Source: Beutenbergia cavernae DSM 12333 (GTDB lineage Bacteria; Actinomycetota; Actinomycetes; Actinomycetales; Beutenbergiaceae). Taken from it: a stretch of 64,000 nucleotides of DNA. The stretch lies in contig NC_012669.1 in NCBI RefSeq assembly GCF_000023105.1, forward strand, positions 2,977,025 to 3,041,024, written 5' to 3'. Position 1 is the first letter of the stretch; each line of letters begins with the position of its first letter. Of the stretch, positions 38,345 to 47,889 are shown in pieces. The position numbers and the translations under genes were made by a program. The notes below the pieces were generated by a model, which saw only the letters and a program-made list of their open reading frames with translations, had not been told where the DNA came from and searched no databases.

Positions 38345-39893
38345 CGGCGTCGTCCTTCGGCGGGTCGGGCGCCGAGCCTGCCGCCGCCCGGGCCAGCACG
38401 CTGTGCCGGTAGGAGTAGCCGAGGTAGATCGCGACCCCGAGGGCGAGCCACGCGAGGAACCGCAGCCACGTCAGCGTCGTCAGGTTCGTCATCAGCCACA
38501 GGCAGGCGACGCCGGACACGATGGGCAGCACCGGCGACCACGGGACGCGGAACGACCGCTTGAGGTCGGGCCGCCTCCGGCGCAGCACCGGGATGCCGAA
38601 GGAGACGAGCACGAACGCCGACAGCGTGCCGATGTTGATCATCTCCTCGAGGAGCTCGACCTGGGCGAGCCCGGCGATCAGCGCCACGACGATCCCGGTG
38701 CCGATCTGCAGCCGCACGGGCGTGTGGAACCGCCGCGAGGTGCGCGAGACGCCGCGCGGGAGCAGGCCGTCCCGGCTCATCGCGAACACGACACGGGTGA
38801 GTCCGAGCAGCAGCACCATGATCACCGTCGTCAGGCCGATGAGGATGCCGACGGAGATCACCCGCCCCGCCCAGTCGGCGCCCACGAGGATGAACGCCGT
38901 CGTCAGCGACGGGGAGTCGCTCGCCGCGAGCTCCCGGTAGGACACCATGCCGGTGACCACCAGCGTCACGAGCACGTACAGCACCGTCACGATCGCGAGC
39001 CCGCCGAGGATGCCCCGCGGGATGGCGCGCTGCGGCTCCCGGGTCTCCTCCGCCGTCGTCGCGACCACGTCGAACCCGATGAACGCGAAGAACACGAGCG
39101 CGGCCCCGGCAAGGATCCCGAGCGTCCCGTACATCGAGGGCTCGAGCCCCGTGAGGAACCCGAACAGCGGTTGCTCGACGTTCGACCGCTCCGGCGCGGG
39201 CTCGGCGGGCGGGACGAACGGGGAGAAGTTCTCCAGCCGGACGTACGCGAACCCGGCGACGATGACGAACAGCGTGATGCCGACCTTGATGATCGTGAAC
39301 ACCGAGTTCACGCGCGTCGAGAGCTTGGTGCCGATCGCGAGCAGGGCCGTGAAGACGGCGACGATGAACACCGGTCCCCAGTCGAGCGCGACGCTGCCCA
39401 CGTGCACGGTGGTGGGCACGTCGATCCCGAAGAGCGAGAACGCGTCGCCGAGGTAGACACCCCAGAACTTCGCGATCACCGCGGCGGCGAGGAGCATCTC
39501 GAGGATGAGGTCCCAGCCGATGATCCACGCGACGAACTCCCCCATCGTCGTGTAGGAGAACGTGTAGGCGGACCCCGCGACCGGGATCGTGGAGGCGAAC
39601 TCGGCGTAGCACATCACGGCGAGCGCGCACACGACCGAGGCGATGAGGAACGAGACGATGACGGCGGGTCCCGCGTAGTTCGCTGCCGCGTTCGCCCCGA
39701 CGGAGAAGATCCCCGCACCGACGGCGACGGCGACGCCGAGCACCGCCAGGTCCCAGGCGGTCAGGTCCCGTTTGAGCGAGCGCTCCGGGTCGTCGACGGA
39801 CGCGAGCGCGTCCTCGATCGGCTTGCGTCGCAGGAAGCCTCGTCCCTCTGCCTGCGTCGTCCCTGCCCCGGTCGCCCCTGACATGCCTGCCAT
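38328..39893 (-). CDS. APC-family amino-acid permease
   Basis: A 521-residue permease with about 12-13 helices. The first helix carries the APC substrate motif GAGIFSVG (about 59-66); FIGFDVVATTAEETREPQRA near 270 is the conserved loop of the cationic amino-acid transporter (CAT/YfnA-like) branch. It imports amino acids with protons. ATG 39893 is used; an ATG four codons later is an alternative. It is not in an operon. Confidence 0.9.
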   Translation of the reverse strand: MAGMSGATGAGTTQAEGRGFLRRKPIEDALASVDDPERSLKRDLTAWDLAVLGVAVAVGAGIFSVGANAAANYAGPAVIVSFLIASVVCALAVMCYAEFASTIPVAGSAYTFSYTTMGEFVAWIIGWDLILEMLLAAAVIAKFWGVYLGDAFSLFGIDVPTTVHVGSVALDWGPVFIVAVFTALLAIGTKLSTRVNSVFTIIKVGITLFVIVAGFAYVRLENFSPFVPPAEPAPERSNVEQPLFGFLTGLEPSMYGTLGILAGAALVFFAFIGFDVVATTAEETREPQRAIPRGILGGLAIVTVLYVLVTLVVTGMVSYRELAASDSPSLTTAFILVGADWAGRVISVGILIGLTTVIMVLLLGLTRVVFAMSRDGLLPRGVSRTSRRFHTPVRLQIGTGIVVALIAGLAQVELLEEMINIGTLSAFVLVSFGIPVLRRRRPDLKRSFRVPWSPVLPIVSGVACLWLMTNLTTLTWLRFLAWLALGVAIYLGYSYRHSVLARAAAGSAPDPPKDDAATPPA

Positions 39894-39930
39894 CGCACCA
39901 GACTCGGGCGCGGTGCGCCTCCGGGGCGGA

Positions 39931-41187
39931 TCAGGCGGGCGGCGTCGGCCCGGCGACCGACGTGTCGGCCGGAGCGCGCTCCCGCCGGCTCCCGACCAGG
40001 AACGGCACGGACAGCGCCTGCACGATGGCCCCGAGCGCGAGCGACGTCGGGTATCCGTACAGGTCGGCGGCCCGCCCGAGTGCGGGCTGGATGACGACGC
40101 CGCCGCTGCTCCCCATGAGCGAGTCGAACGAGAGCACCGTCGCCCGTTGCCGCGACGGGATGAGGTCGTTGAGGTAGGCCTGCCGCACCGGCATCTCCGC
40201 GGCCCCGATGAGGGCCCAGAGCACGAGGAGCACCAGGGCGACCCAGAACACGTCGGTGACGCCGAGGAGCGCCAGGATGACGGCGGTCACCACCGCGCCG
40301 GCGATGAGCACCGTGGTGCGGCGGCGGACCAGGGCGCGCACGCGAGGCGCCGCGTACCCGCCCAGGACCTGCGCGCCGGCGATCGCCGCCGCCGCGAGCC
40401 CGGCCACCGAGTAGGCGCCGGGGTCGCCGTACAGCTCGAGGAGGTACGGCTGGAGCGCGTAGAACGTGTAGAAGCCGACACCGGAGGCGAACGGGGCGGC
40501 CAGCATGATCCACCGCACCGGGGGGTTGCGCAGCCCGTGCTCGATCGACGCCGACAGGGTGGCGCGGACCTCCTGCCACGGCCCGGCGGACCGCTCGGGC
40601 GCGAACCCCAGGTCGCGCATCAGGGCGTAGGCCACGACGAACATCGCGAGCAGCACGCCGACGCGGAGCAGGAACGGCACGCCCAGCGACGTGGCCTGCG
40701 CGATCACCCCACCCGCGACGGAGCCTCCGAGCATCGCCACACCCGAGACCATCGCCCCGCGCCCGAAGACCGTCTCGAGGGCGCCGTCGTAGCCCGTGTG
40801 GTGCAGCGCGTCGACGAGCCAGGCCTCGACCGCCCCGGAGAAGAACGTGAACCCGAGGCCGAGCAGCGCCGAGACCACCGCCCACGCCCAGAACGGCGCC
40901 CCCACCTGCCACATGAGGTAGTACAGCGCCGTCGTCGCCGCGAGCGTCACGGTGCCGAGCAGGTAGGACGTCCGCCGGCCGCGCGTGTCGGCGACGACGC
41001 CGGTGGGCACCTCGAACAGCACCATGCCCACGGTGAAGAACGCGTTCGCGCCGAACGCCTCGAAGTTCGTGAGGCCGGCGTCGAGGAGGAAGAGCGTGTT
41101 GATGCCCCAGATGAACGACGCGGCCAGCGTGTTCCCGAGCATGAGCGTGAGGTACACGCCCTGCACGCGGCGGGCCTGCGGATTCAT
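39931..41187 (-). CDS. MFS transporter
   Basis: A 418-residue, 12-helix major facilitator. Motif A is GVVADTRGRRTSYLLG at about 60; helix 4 region GLGFTFFSGAVEAWLVDAL resembles the MFS_1 drug/solute group that carries AWLVD. GGAGGGGAG lies about 13 nt before ATG 41187. It is transcribed in the same direction as the GH3 gene and could be its distal partner or have its own promoter (TAGGTT at 41247). Substrate unknown. Confidence 0.8.
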   Translation of the reverse strand: MNPQARRVQGVYLTLMLGNTLAASFIWGINTLFLLDAGLTNFEAFGANAFFTVGMVLFEVPTGVVADTRGRRTSYLLGTVTLAATTALYYLMWQVGAPFWAWAVVSALLGLGFTFFSGAVEAWLVDALHHTGYDGALETVFGRGAMVSGVAMLGGSVAGGVIAQATSLGVPFLLRVGVLLAMFVVAYALMRDLGFAPERSAGPWQEVRATLSASIEHGLRNPPVRWIMLAAPFASGVGFYTFYALQPYLLELYGDPGAYSVAGLAAAAIAGAQVLGGYAAPRVRALVRRRTTVLIAGAVVTAVILALLGVTDVFWVALVLLVLWALIGAAEMPVRQAYLNDLIPSRQRATVLSFDSLMGSSGGVVIQPALGRAADLYGYPTSLALGAIVQALSVPFLVGSRRERAPADTSVAGPTPPA

Positions 41188-41246
41188 GGCACGGGGTCTC
41201 CCCTCCGGCGGGCGCGCGCCGCCACGGCGCGGCACCCACCGGAGAG

Positions 41247-41252
41247 AACCTA
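41247..41252 (-). promoter_or_regulatory. Possible -10 box overlapping the GH3 stop codon
   Basis: On the minus strand TAGGTT begins with the TAG stop codon of the GH3 gene (41250-41252) and precedes the MFS start by about 60 nt. It could drive the MFS gene separately. Confidence 0.35.
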
Positions 41253-43556
41253 CGCCCGACCGCCGACGACGACGCCCGTCTCGCGCGCATCCCGCCGGGA
41301 GACCACGTGCACCGGGCCGACGAGGCGCACGGACGCCGTCGTCTCCTTGTCCGCGCACGAGGCACCCACCCAGAGCTCGACGTCCCCGGGCTCGACGACG
41401 CGCACCAGGTCCCGGTCCGAGAAGGCCAGCCGCGCCGTCGGGACCCGGAAGGTGACCTCGACCTCCTCGCCCGGCTCCAGCTCCACGCGCGCGAACCCGA
41501 CGAGCTGCGCCACCGGGCGGGTCACCGAGGCGACGGGGTCACGCGCGTAGAGCTGGACGACGTCCTGGCCGTTCCGCGCACCGGTGTTGGCCACGCGCAC
41601 GCGGGCCTCGACGACGCCGTCCGTCGGCACCTCGGCGGGCGTGGTGAGGTCCTCATGGGCGAACGTCGTGTACGACAGGCCGAAGCCGAAGGGCAGCGCG
41701 GGCGCCGTCGGGACGCTCGAGACCTCCGTGTCGCCACCGAGCGGCGGGTGCAGGTACGTGGCCGGCTGCGAACCCGCCGATCGCGGCAAGCTCACGGGGA
41801 GGCGCCCGGACGGCATGACGGCGCCGGAGAGGATCCTCGCGAGAGCGCCGGCGCCCTCCTCCCCGGGGAAGAACGCCTGCACGACGGCGCCGCACGCCTC
41901 GAGCGCCCAGCCGACGGCGTACGGCCGGCCGGTGAGCAGCACGAGCACCGTCGGCGTCCCTGTCGCGACGACCGCCTCGACCAGGACGCGCTGCACGCCG
42001 GGGAGCTCGAGGTCGTCGGTGTCGCAGCCCTCGCCGACGGTGCCGCGGCCGAACAAGCCCGACGAGTCGCCGACGACGACGATCGCCACGTCCGCGTCGC
42101 TCGCCGCCGCCACGGCTGCGCCGAGCCCGCCGGCGTCGTCGGGCAGGCTCCCCGCCACCGTGCACCCCGGCACGTGGGTGACGTGCGCCGTCGGCCACTG
42201 CGCGCGGACCGCCTCGAGAACGGTCGGGACGTCGATGCCCAGCTCGAGGCCCCGATGGTGCGGCAGCACGTGGTTGACGAACGCGTAGCAGCCGAAGAGC
42301 GCCTCGACGCGGTCCGCGTTCGGCCCGACGACGGCGACCCGCGCCGGTGCAGCGAGCGGCAGCGTCCCGTCGTTCGCGAGCAGCACGGCCGAGCGTTCGG
42401 CGAGGCGTGCCGCGATCCTGCGGTGGCCCGGCGGGTCGAGGTCGACCGGATCGTCGCGCTCGTCGGCCGCCGGCGCCTCGAACAGGCCGAGCTCGGCCTT
42501 CTGGCGCAGCACCCGCTCGACGGCGCGGTCGACGAGCGCCACGTCGAGGAGGCCGCCCTCCACCCGCGCCGCGAGCGGTTCTAGGTAGGCGTCGCCCGTG
42601 GGCAGCTCGACGTCGACCCCGGCCGCCAGGGCCAGGGCGGCGGCCTCGCCGAGGTCGGCGGCGACGCCGTGGAGGCGGTGGAGGAACGCCACCCCGAAGT
42701 AGTCGGCCACGAGCGTGCCCGCGAAGCCCCACCGCTCGCGCAGCAGGTCGGTGAGCAGCCGGGGGTCGGCGGCGACGGGCACGCCGTCGATCTCCGCGTA
42801 CGAGTGCATGACGGAGCGGGCGCCGCCGTCGAGCACGGCCATCTCGAACGGGACGAGCAGCACGTCCGCCACCTCGCGCGGACCGGCCGCCACGGGCGCG
42901 AAGTTGCGCCCCGCCGTCGACGCCGAGTACCCGACGAAGTGCTTGAGGGTGGCGATCACGCCGGCCGACTGCAGTCCGCGCACGTAGGCGGTGCCGAGGG
43001 TGCCGACCAGGAACGGGTCCTCGCCGAGGCACTCCTCGACCCGCCCCCACCGCGGGTCGCGGACGACGTCGAGCACCGGCGCCAGGCCCTGGTGGACGCC
43101 CAGCTCGCGCATCGAGGTACCGATCGCCGTGGCCATCTCGGTCACGAGCGCCGGATCGAACGCCGCGCCCCAGGCCAGCGGCGTCGGGAAGGACGCCGCC
43201 CGCCACGCGGCCAGCCCCGTGAGGCACTCCTCGTGCACGATCGCGCCGACGCCGGTGCGCGCGACCAGGTCGCGCTGGACCTCGCGCAGCCAGCGCCGCC
43301 GCTCGACGGCGGCCACCGGCCGGGTGCCGTAGACCCGGGTCAGGTGCCCGAGCCCGTGCCGCGTCGCGTGCGGGAGGCCGTCGAGCTCACCCATCGCCCC
43401 CTGCATCGGTGCGACGACGCCGTCGTCGCTGTCGGCCCAGTAGCCGACCAGCTGGGCGAGCTTCTGCTCGAGCGTCATCTGCGCCAGGTGCGCAGCGATC
43501 CGCTCGGCGGCGCCGGCGGAGGGCGCGCCGACCTCGAGGTCCGTCAGCTCCGTCAT
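41250..43556 (-). CDS. GH3 beta-glucosidase/beta-xylosidase
   Basis: A 768-residue cytosolic glycoside hydrolase family 3 enzyme. The TIM-barrel domain has DPRWGRVEECLGEDPFLVG at about 130, LKHFVGYSA at about 165, SYAEIDGVPVAADP at about 216 and the nucleophile Asp in LVADYFGV at about 252. The GH3_C alpha/beta sandwich (about 360-590) supplies the acid/base, and an Fn3-like C-terminal domain ends near 760. It would hydrolyse beta-linked oligosaccharides taken up by the upstream transporter. ATG 43556 lies 13 bp after the permease stop with GGGGAG directly before it. Confidence 0.85.
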   Translation of the reverse strand: MTELTDLEVGAPSAGAAERIAAHLAQMTLEQKLAQLVGYWADSDDGVVAPMQGAMGELDGLPHATRHGLGHLTRVYGTRPVAAVERRRWLREVQRDLVARTGVGAIVHEECLTGLAAWRAASFPTPLAWGAAFDPALVTEMATAIGTSMRELGVHQGLAPVLDVVRDPRWGRVEECLGEDPFLVGTLGTAYVRGLQSAGVIATLKHFVGYSASTAGRNFAPVAAGPREVADVLLVPFEMAVLDGGARSVMHSYAEIDGVPVAADPRLLTDLLRERWGFAGTLVADYFGVAFLHRLHGVAADLGEAAALALAAGVDVELPTGDAYLEPLAARVEGGLLDVALVDRAVERVLRQKAELGLFEAPAADERDDPVDLDPPGHRRIAARLAERSAVLLANDGTLPLAAPARVAVVGPNADRVEALFGCYAFVNHVLPHHRGLELGIDVPTVLEAVRAQWPTAHVTHVPGCTVAGSLPDDAGGLGAAVAAASDADVAIVVVGDSSGLFGRGTVGEGCDTDDLELPGVQRVLVEAVVATGTPTVLVLLTGRPYAVGWALEACGAVVQAFFPGEEGAGALARILSGAVMPSGRLPVSLPRSAGSQPATYLHPPLGGDTEVSSVPTAPALPFGFGLSYTTFAHEDLTTPAEVPTDGVVEARVRVANTGARNGQDVVQLYARDPVASVTRPVAQLVGFARVELEPGEEVEVTFRVPTARLAFSDRDLVRVVEPGDVELWVGASCADKETTASVRLVGPVHVVSRRDARETGVVVGGRA

Positions 43557-43569
43557 CTCCCCTGGCCCC

Positions 43570-44400
43570 TCAGCCCTTGACCGCACCCTGGAGGCCGTTG
43601 ACGATCCGGCGCTCCATCACGAGGAAGAACACGAGAGCCGGGATCATCGCGAGCGACGTGAACGCGAGCACGCCGGCGGTGTCCGCGGCGTGCTCGGTGG
43701 AGAAGTCGGCGACGCCGAGCGGCAGCGTCTTCGCCACCGGGTCGTTGAGGATCAGCAGCGGGAGGAGGTACGCGTTCCACGAGGCGACGAACGCCAGGAC
43801 GCCGACCGTCACGAGTCCGGGACCGGAGAGCGGCAGCAGGATCCGCCAGAAGAAGCCGACGCGCGTCGCGCCGTCGATGAGCGCCGCCTCCTCGATCTCC
43901 GTCGGCAGGGCCGCGAGGAACGGGCGGAGGATCACGATCGTCAAGGGCAGCGCGAAGGCCGCCTGCGGCAGGGCGACGCCCCAGAAGGAGTTGTCGAGCT
44001 GCAGGTCCCGCACCATGAGGAACAGCGGGATGATCGCGACCGTGATCGGGAACAGCAGGCCGAGCGTGAAGATGCCGAACAGCGCCTCCCGCCCGCGGAA
44101 CCGGTAGCGGGCGAGCGGGTACGCGGCCATCACGCCGAACAGGGAGCCGACGGCGGTGGTGACGATCGCGATGACGGTCGAGTTGAGCGCGTACCGCCAG
44201 AAGCTCCCCGACGTCAGCACGCCGGCGTAGTTGCTCCACACCCAGGGGTCCGGCATGCCGACGGGATCGCTCGCCAGCTGCGCGTTGCTCCGGAACCCGC
44301 CGAGGACGGCGTAGATCACCGGCCCCAGCGTCACGGCGACGACGACGAGAGCGATCGCGTACACGGCGGGATTTCCGCCGGAGAACGTCCTGCGCGTCAT
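43570..44400 (-). CDS. CUT1 sugar ABC permease (MalG type)
   Basis: A 276-residue six-helix permease. The EAA loop EEAALIDGATRVGFFWRILL lies at about 167-186. Its ATG overlaps the stop of the preceding permease gene as ATGA. It forms the channel with that protein. No ATPase gene lies in the operon. Confidence 0.9.
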   Translation of the reverse strand: MTRRTFSGGNPAVYAIALVVVAVTLGPVIYAVLGGFRSNAQLASDPVGMPDPWVWSNYAGVLTSGSFWRYALNSTVIAIVTTAVGSLFGVMAAYPLARYRFRGREALFGIFTLGLLFPITVAIIPLFLMVRDLQLDNSFWGVALPQAAFALPLTIVILRPFLAALPTEIEEAALIDGATRVGFFWRILLPLSGPGLVTVGVLAFVASWNAYLLPLLILNDPVAKTLPLGVADFSTEHAADTAGVLAFTSLAMIPALVFFLVMERRIVNGLQGAVKG

Positions 44401-45389
44401 CGCCCCACCTCCGTCTCAGGCCGCCGTTCCGAGCGCGGCCGCAGGACGAAGGTCTGGTACAGCGCGGCGAGGACGAACGAGATGCCGAACAGCAGGACGG
44501 CGACGGCGGAGGCGTAGCCGTACAGGCTGCGGTCGGTGCCCTGGCTGATGAGGTACGTCGCCATCGTCGTCGTCGAGTTGGCCGGTCCACCCGCGGTGAG
44601 GATCCACACCATGTCGAACTGCTGGAGCGAACCGATCATCGACAGGAACACCCAGGTGCGGATCGTCGGGCTGAGCAGCGGGACCGCGATCCGCCGCTGC
44701 ACCTGCCACCAGGAGGCGCCGTCGATCTGCGCCGCCTCGTACAGCTCCTCGGGCACGCCCTGGAGCCCGGCGAGCATGAGGATCACCGCGAGACCCAGGT
44801 ACTTCCACGTGAGGACGACCATCACCGTGTAGAGGGCGACGTCGGGATCCCCGAGCCACAGCTGCACCACGCCGCCGAGCCCGATCGACTCGAGCAGCGC
44901 GTCGATCGCGCCGTTCGGCTGCAGGAGCATGAACCAGACGACGCTCGCGACGACCTCCGCGAGCACGTACGGCACGAAGATGATGACGCGCAGCGCCGTC
45001 CGGCCCCGGATCTCGCGGTTCAGCAGGAGCGCGATGCCGAGGCCGAGCGGCAGCTGGATCAGGATCGACAGGACGACGATCGTGAGGTTGTGACCCACGG
45101 CGCCGCGGAAGACCTCGTTCCCCAGGGCGCTCGCGTAGTTCGCCAGGCCGACGAAGTCGTCCATCGGACCCAGGCCGTTCCAGTCGTACAGCGAGTAGCG
45201 GCCCGCCTGGACGACGGGGACGACCAGGAACACGGCGAACAGCACGAGGGCGGGCGTGACGAAGAAGAGGATCTCCAGCCGCGTGCGCCACGGCGTGCGG
45301 AGCCGGCGCCGCGATCCCGGGCCACGGGCCGCCGCCGACCGGGCGCGGGCCCGGTCGGCGGCGGGGCCGTGGTCGGTCACCGCTGTCAT
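44397..45389 (-). CDS. CUT1 sugar ABC permease (MalF type)
   Basis: A 330-residue permease. A charged cytosolic tail (about 1-38) precedes six helices; the EAA loop ELYEAAQIDGASWWQVQRRI is near 223. Start and stop both take part in ATGA overlaps (45386-45389 and 44397-44400). It works with the lipoprotein at 45386 and the permease at 43570. Confidence 0.9.
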   Translation of the reverse strand: MTAVTDHGPAADRARARSAAARGPGSRRRLRTPWRTRLEILFFVTPALVLFAVFLVVPVVQAGRYSLYDWNGLGPMDDFVGLANYASALGNEVFRGAVGHNLTIVVLSILIQLPLGLGIALLLNREIRGRTALRVIIFVPYVLAEVVASVVWFMLLQPNGAIDALLESIGLGGVVQLWLGDPDVALYTVMVVLTWKYLGLAVILMLAGLQGVPEELYEAAQIDGASWWQVQRRIAVPLLSPTIRTWVFLSMIGSLQQFDMVWILTAGGPANSTTTMATYLISQGTDRSLYGYASAVAVLLFGISFVLAALYQTFVLRPRSERRPETEVGR

Positions 45390-46690
45390 GCGGTGCCGGC
45401 GGCCGACTGGATGGCGTCGACGATGTCCTGCGGCGACGCATCTCCGGCGAACATGAGGCCGATGGCGTCGTTCATGGCCCCGCCCACGTTCTCGCCGAAC
45501 GCCGTGTCGAGGTAGAGCTGGACGTACGGCGCGGAGTCGCGCACCGTCAGGAGGTCGGCGAGCGCCGGGTCGGCGACGGAGCCGCTCGCCGCCTGGTTGG
45601 TGGGCAGGCCCATCGAGTTCTCGGCGAACCCGATCTGCACGTCGTCCGAGAGCAGGTAGGAGATGAAGTCCACGCACTCGGGCGGGGCGTCGGCGGAGCA
45701 GGCCCACGCGTCGCCGCCGCCGAGCGTGGCCGCGGGGTCACCCTCGCCGCCGTCGACCTGCGGGAACGGGAACCAGCCGGTGTTCTCGCCGAGTCCCAGC
45801 TGGTCCTCCGTGAGGCCCTGCATGACGCCCGGCTCCCAGTGCCCGGCGAGCTCCATCGCGACCTGGCCCGTGGCCAGGAGCGCCGACGCGCTCGTCGGTC
45901 CGGACTGCGCGGGCGTGGCAAGGAACCCCTCGTTGAAGGGCTCGGTCCCGATCAGGTGCTCGAGGTCCTCGCCCGCGCGCAGGAAGCACTCGTCCGAGAA
46001 GTCCAGGGACGTCACAGCCTCGCTCAGCACGTCCTGGGCGCACTGCCGCACCGCGAAGTAGTACCAGAAGTGCGCCGCCGGCCACAGGTCGCCCGCCCCC
46101 ACGGAGACGGGCGCGATGCCAGCGTCCCGGAGCGCCGAGACGGCGTCGTCGAACTCGTCCATCGTGGTCGGGGCCTCCGTGATCCCGGCCTGCTCGAAGA
46201 GTTCCGTGTTGTACCAGAAGCCCACGACGCCGACGCTGAACGGCAGCGCGTACGTCCGCCCGTCCACCTGCCAGCCGGCGACGGAGCCGCCGACGGTCTC
46301 GACCGCGTCGGCTGCGACGTCGGTGAGGTCCATGGTGAGCTCGGCCTCGACGTGGTCGGCGAGCTCGCCGCCGCCCCGCTCCATGTAGACGTCCGGGGTG
46401 TCGCCGGTCTGGAAGGCCGCGTCCAGCTTCGTGAGCATGTCCTCGTGCTGGAGGGCCTGGATCTCGATCGTGACGCCGGGATGGTCGGCCTCGTAGTCGG
46501 CGGCGGCCTGCTCGTAGAAGCCGCGGCCGGGCTCGTTGTTGGAGTTGTGCCACCAGGTCAGGGTGACGTCGGCGCCCTCGCTCGCCTCGCCGGTGCTGCC
46601 CTCGTCCGATCCGCCGCTGCACGCGGCGGCCAGGAGGGCGATGCTCGCTCCGAGCGCCACGGCGGACGCCATTCGCGTGGGGTGCTTCAT
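45386..46690 (-). CDS. Sugar ABC transporter binding lipoprotein
   Basis: A 434-residue solute-binding protein. The signal peptide ends LLAAAC with lipid-anchored Cys24 and a Gly/Ser/Glu linker. TLTWWHNSNNEPG at about 43 and TGDTPDVYMERGGGELADHV at about 95 are typical of family-1 binding proteins for oligosaccharides. GAGGAG is about 8 nt before the ATG. It is the first gene of an operon binding protein-MalF-MalG-GH3, like cellobiose/cello-oligosaccharide or xylo-oligosaccharide uptake systems. A LacI operator lies 66 bp upstream. Confidence 0.9.
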   Translation of the reverse strand: MKHPTRMASAVALGASIALLAAACSGGSDEGSTGEASEGADVTLTWWHNSNNEPGRGFYEQAAADYEADHPGVTIEIQALQHEDMLTKLDAAFQTGDTPDVYMERGGGELADHVEAELTMDLTDVAADAVETVGGSVAGWQVDGRTYALPFSVGVVGFWYNTELFEQAGITEAPTTMDEFDDAVSALRDAGIAPVSVGAGDLWPAAHFWYYFAVRQCAQDVLSEAVTSLDFSDECFLRAGEDLEHLIGTEPFNEGFLATPAQSGPTSASALLATGQVAMELAGHWEPGVMQGLTEDQLGLGENTGWFPFPQVDGGEGDPAATLGGGDAWACSADAPPECVDFISYLLSDDVQIGFAENSMGLPTNQAASGSVADPALADLLTVRDSAPYVQLYLDTAFGENVGGAMNDAIGLMFAGDASPQDIVDAIQSAAGTA

Positions 46691-46755
46691 GGGTCTGCTC
46701 CTCGGTCGTCGTTGACGGATGACGGCGAGTCTGACAGCGGTGCCGACGAGGCGTC

Positions 46756-46775
46756 AATCGTTATCGATAACGATT
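46756..46775. promoter_or_regulatory. Perfect 20-bp palindromic LacI operator
   Basis: AATCGTTATCGATAACGATT is fully symmetric with a central CG, the usual geometry of LacI-family operators. It lies between the binding-protein operon and the divergent LacI gene. Confidence 0.8.
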
Positions 46776-46831
46776 TCGAGACGATGGTTCGCCACGGGTA
46801 CGACGGCGTCGCCCCGGCGTCGTCACGCGGG

Positions 46832-46837
46832 TACGTT
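46832..46837 (+). promoter_or_regulatory. -10 box, leaderless promoter of LacI gene
   Basis: TACGTT, then 6 nt (GCTCTC), then GTG 46844. The operator lies about 57 bp upstream. Confidence 0.5.
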
Positions 46838-46843
46838 GCTCTC

Positions 46844-47857
46844 GTGACGACGCAAGGACGGGTGACGATCGCCGACGTCGCGGCGCGTGCCGGCGTCTCC
46901 GTCGCGACCGTCTCGAAGGTGATCAACTCGCGCTACGGGGTCGCCGAGGCGACGGCGCTCGTCGTCCGCGAGGTCATCGATGATCTCGGGTACGAGTCCA
47001 GCCTCGTCGCGCGGAGCCTGCGCAGCCACCGCACGAACGTCCTCGGGATCCTCGTCGCGGAGTTCGAGCCGTTCAGTGCCGAGCTGCTCAAGGGTGCGTC
47101 GAGCGCCGTCGCGGGCACCGGCTACGAGCTGCTCGCGTACTCGGCGGGTGGGCGCGCGGACGGGAACGCCGGGTGGGAGAGGCGGTCGCTCTCCCGCCTG
47201 TCCGGGACGCTCATCGACGGGGCGATCCTCGTGACCCCGACGGTCGTCGACGTGCAGCAGGGCGTCACCGTCGTCGCCGTCGACCCCCACACCGGACCTT
47301 CGCACCTGCCGACGATCGACTCCGACAACCTCGCCGGCGCCGTCCGCGCCACCGAGTACCTTCTCGCGCTCGGCCACCGTCGGATCGGGTTCCTCGGCGG
47401 CCGCACCGACCTCGAGTCCGCCCGGCTGCGCGACGAGGGATTCCGGCAGGCGATGGCAGCCGCCGGCGTCGCCGTCGACCCCGGGCTCGTCCGCGTCGGC
47501 GGGTACCGGCGCGAGACGGCCGAACCCGTCGCGCGAGAGCTCCTCGCCGGGCCGGGCCGGCCGAGCGCCGTGTTCGCGGCCAACGACATCTCCGCGATCG
47601 CCACGATCGACGCCGCGCGGGAGCTCAACCTGAGCGTCCCCGCCGATCTCTCCGTGATCGGGTTCGACAACGTGCCCGAGTCGGCGCTGACGACGCCGCC
47701 GCTCACCACCATCGCTCAGCCCATCCAGGAGATGGGCGCCCAGGCACTGCGCGTGCTCGTCGAGGCCCTGACCGGTGGCGAGGTGCCGGCGCACGTCCGC
47801 CTCCCGACGGCGCTGGTCGAGCGGGCGTCGTGCGCGCCGCCCGCACGGCCCGCCTGA
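46844..47857 (+). CDS. LacI-family sugar-responsive repressor
   Basis: A 337-residue regulator. The helix-turn-helix VTIADVAARAGVSVATVSKV is at about 6-25, with hinge helix around VARSLRSHRTN at about 52-62. The periplasmic-binding-like effector domain includes FLGGRTDLESARLRDEGF and ends with FDNVPESALTTPPLTTIAQP. It probably represses the divergent transporter/GH3 operon through the palindrome at 46756 until an oligosaccharide or its product binds. GTG 46844 is used; longer N-terminal versions are possible but unneeded. Confidence 0.9.
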   Translation: MTTQGRVTIADVAARAGVSVATVSKVINSRYGVAEATALVVREVIDDLGYESSLVARSLRSHRTNVLGILVAEFEPFSAELLKGASSAVAGTGYELLAYSAGGRADGNAGWERRSLSRLSGTLIDGAILVTPTVVDVQQGVTVVAVDPHTGPSHLPTIDSDNLAGAVRATEYLLALGHRRIGFLGGRTDLESARLRDEGFRQAMAAAGVAVDPGLVRVGGYRRETAEPVARELLAGPGRPSAVFAANDISAIATIDAARELNLSVPADLSVIGFDNVPESALTTPPLTTIAQPIQEMGAQALRVLVEALTGGEVPAHVRLPTALVERASCAPPARPA

Positions 47858-47874
47858 CCGGCCTTCTTAGCCGG
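47858..47874. terminator. Short hairpin between convergent genes
   Basis: CCGGC (47858-47862) pairs with GCCGG (47870-47874) around CTTCTTA, directly after the LacI stop and before the convergent phosphotransferase stop at 47890. Weak, but placed as a terminator. Confidence 0.4.
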
Positions 47875-47889
47875 CCTGGCCCTGGCGGA

